DNA from: Austwickia sp.
Lineage (GTDB): Bacteria; Actinomycetota; Actinomycetes; Actinomycetales; Dermatophilaceae
DNA: 64,000 nt
Reading direction: 5' to 3'
NCBI GenBank assembly: GCA_016711265.1
Contig: JADJTI010000006.1
Location: 248,001-312,000, forward strand
Shown: positions 53,289-62,693 of the stretch, piece after piece
How positions within the stretch are numbered: the first letter of the stretch is position 1
Layout of the letters: each line of letters opens with the position of its first letter
Notes under the pieces: model-generated
What the model was told of the DNA's origin: nothing
Seen by the model: only the letters and a program-made list of their open reading frames with translations
Database searches by the model: none
Translations under genes and position numbers: made by a program

Positions 53289-53325
53289 CTGACCCGGGAC
53301 TGCGACCCGGGATTGCGACGCGGGC

Positions 53326-53979
<654 letters not shown>

Positions 53980-54027
53980 GCTGGGACTCCCTCCTGGGTG
54001 GGCTGGTCGAGGTGTGCGGCCAGCCTG

Positions 54028-54219
54028 TCACGTGGACCCTGGCACCCACCACATGACGGCGAAGACCTGCAGGCCCGCGTCGTTCACCGGCAGCCGGACG
54101 GCCACCCACGGGAAGAGCCATTGGAAGCAGGCCCACACCACCAGCGCCAGCAACGCCAGCGCCAGGACCGCCTTGACCGGCCATGGCCCGGGCAGCGCCC
54201 GCCACAACGCGCCGTACAT
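54028..54219 (-). CDS. Small membrane protein associated with class E sortase
   Basis: A 63-residue protein with one or two membrane helices ('GPWPVKAVLALALLALVVWA', then 'WLFPWVAVRLP'). The start 'MYGALWRALPGPWPVKA' and a position overlapping the sortase stop (ATGA) are recurrent in actinobacteria. Function unknown; it may assist the sortase. Confidence 0.8.
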   Translation of the reverse strand: MYGALWRALPGPWPVKAVLALALLALVVWACFQWLFPWVAVRLPVNDAGLQVFAVMWWVPGST

Positions 54220-55034
54220 CAGGCATCCACCGGTGCCCGCAGCGCCCGCAACACCTTCGGGGGGGTGCCCGGGGCCGTGCGAGGCACGAACCGCTCCAGC
54301 TTCAGGTACCCGATGTAACGCTGGGCGGCACTGAACTTCGGGTGACAGGCCACCATGGTCATCCACGCCTGCGTCGGGGTGACTCCCGGACGGTCGGGCA
54401 CGGGTGCCAGCACGGAGACCTCGGTGGGGGCCACGATGCGGGAACGTTGGTGGCGGTAGATCGACCAACCATCGGAGGTCTCGACCACGACGAAGTCCCC
54501 CTTGCGCAGGGTGTCGATGCGATTGAACGGCTTGCCATAGGTCACCCGGTGGCCGGCGGTGGCGAAGTTGCCGATTTGGCCGGGCATGACGCTGGTCGGC
54601 TCATGCCCGATGCCGACGGCCAGTTCGGGAGCCTGGGTGCCCTGGATGACCGGGCGGCGAAAGTCGCTCCCGAAACGAGGCACGTACATGACCGCGAACG
54701 ACGTCCCCACGGGGGTCTGCGCACTGACGAGCTTGGTCGCGGTCGGGACGGGCGTGCCCCGCGGTGGCCGCACGCTGGGAGCCTGGCGCTGAAAGCCCTC
54801 ATCGAGCGACTTCGCCTCGGAGTCCTGGGCGGTGGACGACTCCCGATCGGTCCACCACAGTTGCCACGCGAGGAAAAGCAGGACGAGTACGCCGAGGGTC
54901 ATCAGGATCTCCCCCAGCACGCCAGCGGCCCGCCGCAGCCGTCCCGGTCGGGGAGAGTGCACAGGGCCCGAGGACCCGCCGTCCTGATGGCTCGTGATCG
55001 CCTTCTCCCATCCTGGCAAACTGTTGTCATTCAT
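54219..55034 (-). CDS. Class E sortase
   Basis: A 271-residue membrane-anchored sortase. The N-terminal helix is at about 40-60 ('ILMTLGVLVLLFLAWQLWW'). The catalytic domain has 'FAVMYVPRFGSDFRRPVIQG', 'NFATAGHRVTYGKPFNRI' (catalytic His) and 'WMTMVACHPKFSAAQRYIGY' (catalytic Cys; the usual TLTTC is replaced by TMVAC), with a downstream Arg in 'LKLERFVPR'. Class E enzymes anchor proteins bearing LAxTG-type signals to the wall. No substrate is visible in the window. ATG 55034 is preferred to GTG 55052. Confidence 0.92.
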   Translation of the reverse strand: MNDNSLPGWEKAITSHQDGGSSGPVHSPRPGRLRRAAGVLGEILMTLGVLVLLFLAWQLWWTDRESSTAQDSEAKSLDEGFQRQAPSVRPPRGTPVPTATKLVSAQTPVGTSFAVMYVPRFGSDFRRPVIQGTQAPELAVGIGHEPTSVMPGQIGNFATAGHRVTYGKPFNRIDTLRKGDFVVVETSDGWSIYRHQRSRIVAPTEVSVLAPVPDRPGVTPTQAWMTMVACHPKFSAAQRYIGYLKLERFVPRTAPGTPPKVLRALRAPVDA

Positions 55035-55192
55035 CGGCGGGCGTGCCGCCACCGGCTCAGGTTAGGCGGACACCGGCCGGGTCGCGCCACCCGGGGGCGC
55101 CGGGACGGCTTTAGGCTTGCACCGACGACACCGTCGATCAACCCCAGGTGTGCTCGCTCCTGGCCCAGCCGTTCTACCCCGAGGAGTACCAG

Positions 55193-55453
55193 GTGCCCAA
55201 GTCCCGAGGACGTGATCGCCAGGGCCGCGCCGACCAGGACGCTCCCGGCAAGCGGCAGGCCGGCACGGTGCCCGCCAACCCCGGCTGGTACGTCCCGGTC
55301 ATGCTGTCTCTCATGGTGCTCGGCCTGCTGTGGATCGTCACCTTCTATCTGACGCAGGGTCAGTGGCCGGTGAACTCGATCGGCAACTGGAATCTCGCCG
55401 TCGGATTCGGTCTGGTGATCGCCGGGTTCTTGATGACGACGAACTGGCGATAG
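55193..55453 (+). CDS. crgA: Cell division protein CrgA
   Basis: An 86-residue two-helix membrane protein: 'VPKSRGRDRQGRA', then 'NPGWYVPVMLSLMVLGLLWI', 'VTFYLTQGQWPVNSIGNWNL' and 'AVGFGLVIAGFLMTTNWR'. This is the CrgA pattern; CrgA helps place the divisome (FtsZ, FtsI and others) in actinobacteria. GTG 55193 has GAGGAG six to eleven bases upstream. It is divergent from the sortase. Confidence 0.95.
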   Translation: MPKSRGRDRQGRADQDAPGKRQAGTVPANPGWYVPVMLSLMVLGLLWIVTFYLTQGQWPVNSIGNWNLAVGFGLVIAGFLMTTNWR

Positions 55454-55560
55454 CCACGGCCTCCCAATTCTGTTGATCTGAAGGGCGATTCGTCGGCGCT
55501 CACTACCATTGCCGGATCCTTCCCCGCCGTCGTCGGCCCTTGTGAAAGAAAGCACAACGT

Positions 55561-55586
55561 TCCCCAGACTTATCCACACCTGGGGA
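55561..55586. promoter_or_regulatory. Perfect DnaA box inside a short inverted repeat
   Basis: TTATCCACA (55570-55578) equals the DnaA box consensus and is flanked by TCCCCAG (55561-55567) and CTGGGGA (55580-55586). A related but diverged copy (CCCCAGGCTTGTCCCCAGG) follows at about 55634-55652. No cluster of boxes is seen, so this is not an origin. Confidence 0.5.
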
Positions 55587-55676
55587 TTACTGTGTGAGGG
55601 TTCCCTCAGCGCGCCAGCTCGGACTGCCGTCATCCCCAGGCTTGTCCCCAGGTGTGCATGAATTACCGCGGTGTAA

Positions 55677-56618
55677 TCACAACCGAGGAGTTTCGGGCGC
55701 GGCAGCCGAGATGCTGCTGCGGGGGATGCCCAGGTAGGCGTCGTCGCTGACGCTGTACTTGAGAATCGCCGTACCGATCAGCGCCGCCACCAGCGCCGCG
55801 ATCGCCGGCCACTGCCAGCGCGCGCGGCTGCGCTGCCGAGTGGCCAGCAGGATCCCGACCACCAGCAGGCCGGTGACGAACCCGCCCAAGTGTGCCTGCC
55901 AGGCGATGTTGCGATAGAAGAACGGCAGGACCGCGTTGATACCCAGCAGGACGAGAAGCCCGGTCTCCGAGAGCCGTAGCCGCCGGGCCAGCCCCAGCAG
56001 GGCCGCGAACAGGCCGAACACCGCACCGGAGGCCCCCACCGTCCCGGTCAACCAGGTGCTGTCGATCATCTCCAGGCGGGTCAGCGGCGGGGTGGCCATC
56101 ACCAGGTACATGACCGAGCCGCCGAGGGCACTGGTCAGGTACAGCGCAAGGAAACGCCAACGACCCAGGACCGGTTCGAGGAACTGGCCCACCTGCCACA
56201 ACGCGAACATGTTGAACAGGATGTGCATGGGGGAGTTCGGCGCGTGCAGGAAGGTGGCGGTCATGAGGCGCCACGGCTCCTGTCGCCCGAAGAACGGCGT
56301 GAAGTCGAAACGGTCGGTGATGCCCGGCAGGACCCACTGCAGGACGTACGCCGCGACACATGTTCCGATCAGCGCGTACGTCACGGTGGGCCGCTCGTCG
56401 CCCGCCATGACCCGGCCGATGCCGCCGCGGGTCGCGGGCGCCGTACGCCGCGCCTCCTTCAAGCAGTCCACACAATGAAAGCCCACCGGGGCGGGCCGCT
56501 GGCAGTCCGGGCAGGCGGGACGGCCGCAGCGTTGGCACCGCAGGTAGGTGACCCGATCGGCGTGGCGGGGACATGTAGGTGGCGCATCCGTCGGCCACTC
56601 CGGATTCGGTTGTACCAT
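55677..56618 (-). CDS. Rhomboid-family intramembrane serine protease with N-terminal zinc-binding B-box
   Basis: A 313-residue protein. Residues 16-52 hold Cys/His pairs ('CPRHADRVTYLRCQRCGRPA', 'CPDCQRP', 'FHCVDCL'), a B-box-like zinc finger. The rhomboid core has 'FLHAPNSPMHILFNMFALWQ' and the catalytic serine in 'TVGASGAVFGLF' with the catalytic histidine in 'AHLGGFVTGLLV'. It cleaves membrane proteins within the bilayer; substrates unknown. The position between crgA and the cyclophilin gene is conserved in actinobacteria. Confidence 0.93.
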   Translation of the reverse strand: MVQPNPEWPTDAPPTCPRHADRVTYLRCQRCGRPACPDCQRPAPVGFHCVDCLKEARRTAPATRGGIGRVMAGDERPTVTYALIGTCVAAYVLQWVLPGITDRFDFTPFFGRQEPWRLMTATFLHAPNSPMHILFNMFALWQVGQFLEPVLGRWRFLALYLTSALGGSVMYLVMATPPLTRLEMIDSTWLTGTVGASGAVFGLFAALLGLARRLRLSETGLLVLLGINAVLPFFYRNIAWQAHLGGFVTGLLVVGILLATRQRSRARWQWPAIAALVAALIGTAILKYSVSDDAYLGIPRSSISAAAPETPRL

Positions 56619-56700
56619 CTGCCCCGCTCATCCCCCTACGTCCGAGCACGCGCGGCCCACGCCTCTATCCGGGCGGGACCGCGCGTGCTGCTCTCGTGGC

Positions 56701-57219
56701 TCAAGCCTGGACGGTGATCTTCTCGATGACGACGTCCTTGGTGGGCCGATCGTTCCGGCCGGTCGGCACACCGGCGATCGCGTCAACGACGTCCTTGCTG
56801 GCCTGGTCGGCCACCTCGCCGAAGATCGTGTGCTTGCCGTGCAACCAGGTGGTCGGGGCCACCGTGATGAAGAACTGCGAACCGTTGGTTCCCTTGCCGC
56901 CGCGAATGCCGGCGTTGGCCATGGCCAGCACGTACGGGTTGGCGAAGGTCTTGTCCGGGCTGATTTCGTCGTTGAAGGTGTAGCCGGGCCCGCCGATTCC
57001 CTCGCCCAGGGGGCAACCGCCCTGGATCATGAATCCGGGAATGATGCGGTGGAAAATCAATCCGTCAAAGTACGGGGTGGGGGAGGTCCGGCCCGCGTCG
57101 TCCCGGTACTCCTTGCTTCCATCGGCCAGGCCGACGAAGTTCTCGACAGTCTTAGGAGCGTGGTCGGGGAACAGGGTGAGGTTGATGTCCCCATGGTTGG
57201 TGTGCAACGTCACGTTCAT
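56701..57219 (-). CDS. ppiA: Peptidyl-prolyl cis-trans isomerase (cyclophilin)
   Basis: A 172-residue cytoplasmic cyclophilin (no signal peptide). 'FDGLIFHRIIPGFMIQGGCP' contains the catalytic Arg and the Phe-Met pair; 'LAMANAGIRGGKGTNGSQFF' and 'ITVAPTTWLHGKHTIFGEV' complete the active site. It catalyses proline isomerisation during folding. Length and motifs are normal. The start is ATG 57219. Confidence 0.95.
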   Translation of the reverse strand: MNVTLHTNHGDINLTLFPDHAPKTVENFVGLADGSKEYRDDAGRTSPTPYFDGLIFHRIIPGFMIQGGCPLGEGIGGPGYTFNDEISPDKTFANPYVLAMANAGIRGGKGTNGSQFFITVAPTTWLHGKHTIFGEVADQASKDVVDAIAGVPTGRNDRPTKDVVIEKITVQA

Positions 57220-57361
57220 ACACCCATCCTGTCATGCGGGCTGGCTCTCGGGCTTCCGCCCAGCGGGCATATGTGACCTGGCCTTTTACATCTGGCGTGG
57301 TGCCTGGGCGCGGAGCCAGGCAGGATGAAGGCAGCAGTGGGACCCGTCGAAGGAGGACAGC

Positions 57362-58272
57362 GTGCGCAGGAACCGGAAGTTGACCGAGGTGGCTGTGGCC
57401 GACACGGCCAGGGACGACGCGTGGGTGACGATTCCGGTGATCACGGGTGTCGAGATCGATACGGGATCCCGATCCCTGCCCTCGCCCGCCGCGCTGACCG
57501 CACGGTATGGCCCGAAGGCTGTCGGCTATGCCGCCGCCGCTCGGAGCACGGCGACCGACTCAGTGGTCCCTCGCCTGGAGGCTGCCCGTGAGGCGGTGGC
57601 TCCCGTGAGGCGGTGGCTCCCCGGGTGGAAGCCGCGCGCGAGGCCGTCGGACCGCGCGTCGATGCCGCTCGGGACGCGGTCGGACCGCGCGTCGATGCCG
57701 CCCGGGACGCCGCGACCGAACGGATGGGTGGCGCCCGGGAGCTGCTCGATGAGAACCTCCCGCGCCTGGCCAAGACCGTGGCCTCCGCTCTGGCCGCGGG
57801 AGCGGCCGCCACGGAGGAGGCCAAGCACCGCTCGGCCGACGCGGCGCTCGTGCTCAAGGGCGACGCGACCATCAAGCGACGCCGCTCGGGTCTCCTGGGG
57901 GGCAGCGCGCTGCGCGGCGTCCTGGCGGCCGTCGGCGTCGTCGGAGTAGCCAGCGCGGTTGCCGCCTACCTGTCCCGTCGGGCCAGCGAGCAGGAGGACC
58001 CGTGGGCCCGGCCGTTGGCCGACCCGTACGTCGCCCCCTCGGCTCCCGTTGTGGCCCCCGCTCCGGCTCCCGTCGTGACTCCCGTTCCGGCTGCCGTTGA
58101 TGACACCCCCGTCATGGACCCGGCTGACACCCCCGCGGTTCCCAAGGAGGACGTGGAGGTCGTCGACCTCACGGCCGACGGCACGCCGCCCAGCGACGGC
58201 GAGGGCGCCGAAGGCGGCGCAGGCAGCGAGGACGGGGAAGGGTCCGGGTCGGAGCAGGCCCCGCGCGGCTGA
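57362..58272 (+). pseudogene. DUF5324-like membrane protein broken by a 17-bp tandem duplication
   Basis: A protein of about 297 residues if repaired. The first part (from GTG 57362, with GAAGGAGGA) is 'ARYGPKAVGYAAAARSTATD'. After the duplication the frame changes, and the rest reads 'VGPRVDAARDAVGPRVDAAR', a membrane helix 'ALRGVLAAVGVVGVASAVAA' and an acidic Pro-rich tail. The heptad-like AxxxA repeats and single helix resemble DUF5324 proteins found near ppiA/crgA in other actinobacteria. Function unknown. Deleting either 17-bp copy restores one continuous frame. Confidence 0.75.
57585..57618 (+). repeat. 17-bp tandem duplication causing a frameshift
   Basis: CCCGTGAGGCGGTGGCT occurs at 57585-57601 and again at 57602-57618. 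With one copy the codons read A-A-R-E-A-V-A-P-R-V-E-A-A-R without interruption. Confidence 0.95.
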
Positions 58273-58284
58273 GACCGCGGCCCG

Positions 58285-59064
58285 GTGCGGACGTACCTCA
58301 AGAGCGCACCCCACCTGCCGCCGGACTATCTGGCCTGGGAGGCCGCCGGTTTGCGGTGGCTCTCCCAGGTCAGCGGGGGCGTGCCGGCGGCGGCCGTCGT
58401 ACGGGTCGATCCCACGGCGCTCGTCCTGGCGCACCTGACATCGGTGCCGCCCACGGCGGCCGCCGCCCGAGATTTAGGGACGCGGCTGGCCCGCACACAC
58501 GCGGCCGGAGCGCCGGGGTACGGCGCCCCACCCGCGGGATGGTCCGGGGACGGCTACCTCGGCCCGCTGCAGGAACCCCTGCCGTTGCTGACCCGCACGC
58601 GCCCCGTCGAGGGCGGCTGGGGGGCTTTCTGGGTGGAGCAACGCCTCATGCCCGTGCTGGACCTGGCTGTACGCCGACGCCGGCTGCCCCGCGACGGGGA
58701 ATCGGTGCTGCGCCGTCTCGGTGAGCGGGTGGCCGGCGGGGAGTTCGACACCGACCCGACGCCCGCCCGGCTGCATGGCGATCTGTGGTCCGGAAACGTC
58801 ATGTGGACCGGCGACGGGGTCGTGCTGATCGACCCCGCGGCGCACGGCGGCCACCGCGAGAGCGACCTGGGGATGCTGGCTCTGTTCGGATGTCCGCACC
58901 TCGGCGAGGTGCTGGCGGCCTACGGCGAGAGCGCGCCCCTGGTGGACGGGTGGCGAGATCGCGTGCCCCTGCATCAGGTTCACCCGCTGCTGCTGCACGC
59001 CGTCCTCTTCGGTGGAGGGTATGGTGCGCAGGCCATCGCGGCGGCGCGCCGATACATCGGCTGA
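58285..59064 (+). CDS. Fructosamine kinase-family protein
   Basis: A 259-residue phosphotransferase-fold protein. 'GWGAFWVEQRLMPVLDLAVR', 'PARLHGDLWSGNVMWTGDGV' (catalytic HGD...N) and 'VLIDPAAHGGHRESDLGMLA' (metal-binding DPA) are the fructosamine/ketosamine-3-kinase signatures. It would phosphorylate sugar adducts on amines to trigger their removal. It is slightly shorter than typical (about 280-290) because the N-terminal lobe is compact. GTG 58285 lies 13 bases after the preceding stop. Confidence 0.88.
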   Translation: MRTYLKSAPHLPPDYLAWEAAGLRWLSQVSGGVPAAAVVRVDPTALVLAHLTSVPPTAAAARDLGTRLARTHAAGAPGYGAPPAGWSGDGYLGPLQEPLPLLTRTRPVEGGWGAFWVEQRLMPVLDLAVRRRRLPRDGESVLRRLGERVAGGEFDTDPTPARLHGDLWSGNVMWTGDGVVLIDPAAHGGHRESDLGMLALFGCPHLGEVLAAYGESAPLVDGWRDRVPLHQVHPLLLHAVLFGGGYGAQAIAAARRYIG

Positions 59065-59065
59065 A

Positions 59066-59081
59066 TGTGACTGGCGTCACA
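59066..59081. promoter_or_regulatory. Perfect CRP/FNR-type site TGTGA-N6-TCACA
   Basis: TGTGACTGGCGTCACA starts two bases after the fructosamine-kinase stop. It matches the actinobacterial CRP/GlxR consensus. The nearest genes are convergent, so the regulated target is unclear. Confidence 0.5.
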
Positions 59082-59400
59082 TTCATTACCTGTAGCGCGT
59101 TTCCCTGGGGCAGCGATGTCTAGGGCAGATGAGACGAACGAAGGCGCCTGGTTGGCGCGCGCGGGGTCTCATTGAGCCGACCGGCCTCAGGGGGGGACCA
59201 GGGTCTCGGCATTGCGGGCTCTCCGGGTGGAGAGCCCGTGGGCTGTCCGGGATCCGGGCACCGACGGAGGTTGGGGGCCCCGAGCAGGAGGGGGCTCGGG
59301 GCCTTCACCCCGCCCGCGGGGGCCAGGCACTGCTCCGTCTGGACCGGGCGTACCCGTCGGAGGCCGCTCACCGCGCCGGTTCGCCGCGCGGGACCTGCGT
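59082..59400. terminator. Convergent gap with two strong hairpins
   Basis: GGGCTCTCC/GGAGAGCCC (59216-59224 and 59229-59237) and GGCCCCGAGC/GCTCGGGGCC (59276-59285 and 59294-59303) are perfect stems between the ends of the kinase-like gene (+) and the permease gene (-). Neither has a long T-tract. No gene is supported in the interval. Confidence 0.55.
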
Positions 59401-60207
59401 TCACTCCCGGACAGCGCCCTCGAGCATCCCGCTGATGAAGTGGCGCTGCAGGAACAGATAGACCAGGACCACGGGGAACGCGACGATACACGCCCCGGCC
59501 GCGAGCAGCGCGAAACCCTGCGTGTACTGACCTTGGAAGAAACCCAGCCCCAGGGGCGCGGTGCGCAACGCCTCGTTCGAGGGGATCATGACCAGCGGGA
59601 TCAGGAATTCGTTCCAGGTCCACATGAACGTCAGCACCACCAGGGTCACGATCGCCGGTCGCGCGAGCGGCACCAGCACCGACCACAGGGTGCGGAAGGT
59701 GCCCGCGCCGTCCAGCCTGGCCGCCTCCACCACAGCGCGTGATGACGTGCGGAAATACGCCCTGAGCCAGAACGTGCCGAAGGCGACGGACTGGGCGATC
59801 TGGGGTAGCGCCAGCGCCCAGAAGGTGTCCGTCAGACCGACCGTGCGTAGGTCGAAATACAGCGGTACGACGATCGCCTCGGCGGGCATCATGATGCCCA
59901 GCAGAAAGAGGTAGAACAGCACGTCCCGTCCCGGGAACCGCATGGTGCCGAAGGCGTAGCCGGCCATGATCGAGAGCACCGTGCTGACCGCGACGACGAC
60001 CAGCGACACCGTGGCCGAGGTGCGCAGGTAGTCGCCGAAGTGGCCCACCCGCCAGGCCTCCGCGAAGTTCGCCAGGCCGCCGGGGGCAGAGCCGGAATCG
60101 GTGCCCAGCGCGCCGACCACCACCCCCAGCAGCGGGTAGATCGCGAAGATCGCGAACAGCCCCAGCACCAGGTAGTTCGCCGACCGTTCCGCCGATGAGA
60201 TGCGCAT
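59401..60207 (-). CDS. Carbohydrate ABC transporter permease (MalG/UgpE type)
   Basis: A 268-residue inner-membrane permease with six helices. The EAA loop that docks the ATPase is 'VVEAARLDGAGTFRTLWSVL', followed by 'VPLARPAIVTLVVLTFMWTW'. 'NEFLIPLVMIPSNEALRTAP' is typical for CUT1 permeases. The start at 60207 is preferred, eight bases after the upstream permease. Last gene of the import operon. Confidence 0.93.
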   Translation of the reverse strand: MRISSAERSANYLVLGLFAIFAIYPLLGVVVGALGTDSGSAPGGLANFAEAWRVGHFGDYLRTSATVSLVVVAVSTVLSIMAGYAFGTMRFPGRDVLFYLFLLGIMMPAEAIVVPLYFDLRTVGLTDTFWALALPQIAQSVAFGTFWLRAYFRTSSRAVVEAARLDGAGTFRTLWSVLVPLARPAIVTLVVLTFMWTWNEFLIPLVMIPSNEALRTAPLGLGFFQGQYTQGFALLAAGACIVAFPVVLVYLFLQRHFISGMLEGAVRE

Positions 60208-60215
60208 GACAGACC

Positions 60216-61181
60216 TCAACTCGCCCGGTCGCCGAGGCGATTGATGACGAACGAGATGCCGAAGATGACCACGGTCAAGGCCACCCCCAGGGCACTGGCC
60301 GCGCCGACGCGGCCCAGTTCGAAGGCCTGGCGATAGACCTCGTACGACGGCACGGACGTCTGGTGCCCCGGACCACCCTTGGTCATCATGAAGACCAGGT
60401 CGAAGGTCTTCAGGGCCGCGATCACCGTCAACGTGAGGGCCACCGCGATTTCCCCGCGCACCGACGGCAGGGTGACGGCGAAGAACTCCCGGACCGGGCC
60501 CACCCCGTCCAACCTGGCCGCCTCGTACAGCTCCCGCGGGATCCGGCTCATGCCGGCCAGCATCAAGACGGTGACCAACCCGGACTCGAACCACGTGCCG
60601 ACCAGCCCGACGCTGGGCAACGCCAGGGTGTAGTCGCCCAGCCAGCCGGCCTCAGGAGGAGTCAGCCCAAGCCAACTCAGCGCGCTGTCGAGCGAACCTC
60701 CGGGGGCCAGGATCCGGCGCCACGCCACCGCGACGACCACCATGGCCACCACCTGCGGGAGGAAGACCACGGTCCGGAAGAACCCGAGGCCCCGCACCTG
60801 GGCGCGGTTGAGCACCGCGGCCAGGGTCAGCCCGATGACCAGCGGCAGGACGGCGAAGAACAGGATCAGGATCAGCGCGTGGACGAACGCTGCCCGCAGT
60901 CGTTCGTCGGTGATCACGTCCTGGTAGTTCCCTAGACCGACCCACGTTCCCGCCGTACTCCCATCGAAGTCGAACAGCGAGAACTGGACGGCGCGTCCCA
61001 ACGGGAACAGCAGAAAGGCGGCGTACACGAGAAAGGCCGGCAGCAGGTACAGGTAGGCGATGGCCCGCGGCTCACCGGGCGGACCGGGCCGACCAGGCCG
61101 ACCAGGCCGACCAGGCCGACCTTTGCGGGCGGTGGCCGGGCCCGGGGCGCCGTGGGGCCCCTGGATTCGTGTCGTCGTCAC
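60216..61181 (-). CDS. Carbohydrate ABC transporter permease (MalF/UgpA type) with Gly-Arg-Pro N-terminus
   Basis: A 321-residue permease. The EAA loop is 'LYEAARLDGVGPVREFFAVT'. Helices include 'IAYLYLLPAFLVYAAFLLFP' and 'ILILFFAVLPLVIGLTLAAV'. Before the first helix lies an unusual collagen-like stretch, GRPGRPGRPGRPGPPGEP (residues about 20-38), encoded by tandem 9-bp repeats. The start is GTG 61181. It forms a heterodimer with the next permease. Confidence 0.92.
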   Translation of the reverse strand: MTTTRIQGPHGAPGPATARKGRPGRPGRPGRPGPPGEPRAIAYLYLLPAFLVYAAFLLFPLGRAVQFSLFDFDGSTAGTWVGLGNYQDVITDERLRAAFVHALILILFFAVLPLVIGLTLAAVLNRAQVRGLGFFRTVVFLPQVVAMVVVAVAWRRILAPGGSLDSALSWLGLTPPEAGWLGDYTLALPSVGLVGTWFESGLVTVLMLAGMSRIPRELYEAARLDGVGPVREFFAVTLPSVRGEIAVALTLTVIAALKTFDLVFMMTKGGPGHQTSVPSYEVYRQAFELGRVGAASALGVALTVVIFGISFVINRLGDRAS

Positions 61182-61331
61182 CCGTGACCGTCCTGTCCTG
61201 GATCGTCCTCGCCGGTGGTCGGCGGAGCATCACGCGGGACGCGTGCCCGGTCACGCACGGCGGGCAGGCGGACCGCTCGGATCCCGCCCTACCGCGGGGC
61301 CGTCAGGCTCGCCCACCTGCCGTACCGTAGC

Positions 61332-62693
61332 TCAGCCGTTCTTGGCCACGAAGGCCGCGTAGTCCTTCTCGAGGGTGTCCGCAGTCTGCTCCGGTGTGGC
61401 CTTCTTGGCCAGCAGGTCCTGCAGCGCCGCGCCGATGGTGTCACCCATCGTGGGGGTGGCCCAGTCCAGGTAGGGCACCAGGCCGTCCTTGGTGGTCACC
61501 TGATCGAAGGCGCTGAAGACATCCTGCCCGAGCTTGTTGGGCGCCTTCTGTTGCCCCGTGTCCACGACCGGCAGGTTCTCGGTCTCGGCGATGATCTTCA
61601 TCGCCTCGGGCGTGGTGAGGAAGTTGATGTATGCCGCCGCGGCGTCCGGGTTCTTGCTGCTCGCGGTGATGGTCCACGGCTGTCCGGAGGCCCCGGTGGT
61701 GACCACCTGGCCGGACTCGTTGGGCGGCGGCAGCATGAAGGTGACGTCGCTGCCGAGGGCCTTGGACAGATCGGCCTGGAGCCAGGTCCCGGCGATCAGG
61801 AAGACGCCCGTTCCCTTGCCGAAGGCCTGCCACGCCGGGTCGTAGCCCTGTCCGTTGAACCCCGGGGAGAAGTACCCCTTGTCCGCCCATTCGGCGAGGG
61901 TCGAGAAGGCCTTGGCGTTCTCCGGGGTCTTCCAGCTCGCGCCCTTGTTGCCGAACCCCAGGGTGCGGATGTCGGCGGCCTTGACGAACTGTCCTTGCAC
62001 CACCCCGAAGACGTGCACGGCCGGCCACTTGTCGACGTTGCCCAGGACCAGTGGGACCTCGTTCTTGGCCTTGGCGGTGGCCAGCGCGGCGGTGAAGTCA
62101 GCCCAGGTCTTCGGCATCGGCACCCCGAGGGCGGCGAGCTTCTTGGTGTTCACGTAGACGCCGACGACTTCGCCCACCTGGGGCAAGCCGTAGAGGTTGC
62201 CCTCGCCGAAGACCTTGCCGTCCTCGCTGTAGGAGGTGACGGCGCGGATTGAGGCGGGGTAGCGCTTGTCCCAGCCGTACGCCTGCATCCACGGGTCCAG
62301 GGCGACCAGTTGCTTCTTGGCCACGTAGCTGCCCATGTCGGCCCGGGTGTTGTTGATCTGTACGACGTCCGGCGCGTTGGCCCCGGACAGCCCGAGCCGG
62401 ACCGTCTTGACCAGGTCGTCGAACGACTTGCTGGTCCGTTTGATGGTGATGTTGGGGTATTTGGCCTGGAACTGCGCGTTCAGGCGATCCACCTGGGCTT
62501 TCCCACCGCCACGGACCTCTTGATCCCACACCGTCAGGGTGACCTGCCCCATGCCCGCAGGGTCGGTCTTGACCCCGGAGGGTGCGGCGCTCGTGCCCGC
62601 GGGGGCGTTCGGTGCGCTACCCGGTGCGCAGGCGGTCACCGCGAACAGCGTCGTCGCCGCGCAGGCGACGACGACCGTGACATGCCGTTTCAT
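61332..62693 (-). CDS. Extracellular sugar-binding lipoprotein of an ABC importer
   Basis: A 453-residue SBP_bac_1-type binding protein. Signal peptide with lipobox 'VTAC' (Cys22). 'VTLTVWDQEVRGGGKAQVDR', 'PDVVQINNTRADMGSYVAKK' and 'VFLIAGTWLQADLSKALGSD' are typical of CUT1 (oligo)saccharide-binding proteins, and 'GASGQPWTITASSKNPDAAA' is the usual late motif. The bound sugar is not predictable. It lies between the kinase and permease genes on the same strand. Confidence 0.93.
   Translation of the reverse strand: MKRHVTVVVACAATTLFAVTACAPGSAPNAPAGTSAAPSGVKTDPAGMGQVTLTVWDQEVRGGGKAQVDRLNAQFQAKYPNITIKRTSKSFDDLVKTVRLGLSGANAPDVVQINNTRADMGSYVAKKQLVALDPWMQAYGWDKRYPASIRAVTSYSEDGKVFGEGNLYGLPQVGEVVGVYVNTKKLAALGVPMPKTWADFTAALATAKAKNEVPLVLGNVDKWPAVHVFGVVQGQFVKAADIRTLGFGNKGASWKTPENAKAFSTLAEWADKGYFSPGFNGQGYDPAWQAFGKGTGVFLIAGTWLQADLSKALGSDVTFMLPPPNESGQVVTTGASGQPWTITASSKNPDAAAAYINFLTTPEAMKIIAETENLPVVDTGQQKAPNKLGQDVFSAFDQVTTKDGLVPYLDWATPTMGDTIGAALQDLLAKKATPEQTADTLEKDYAAFVAKNG

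Noticed and set aside
55454..55676. Replication origin between crgA and the rhomboid gene
   Set aside because: Only one perfect DnaA box and one diverged unit are present. There is no AT-rich unwinding region and no dnaA or dnaN gene nearby.
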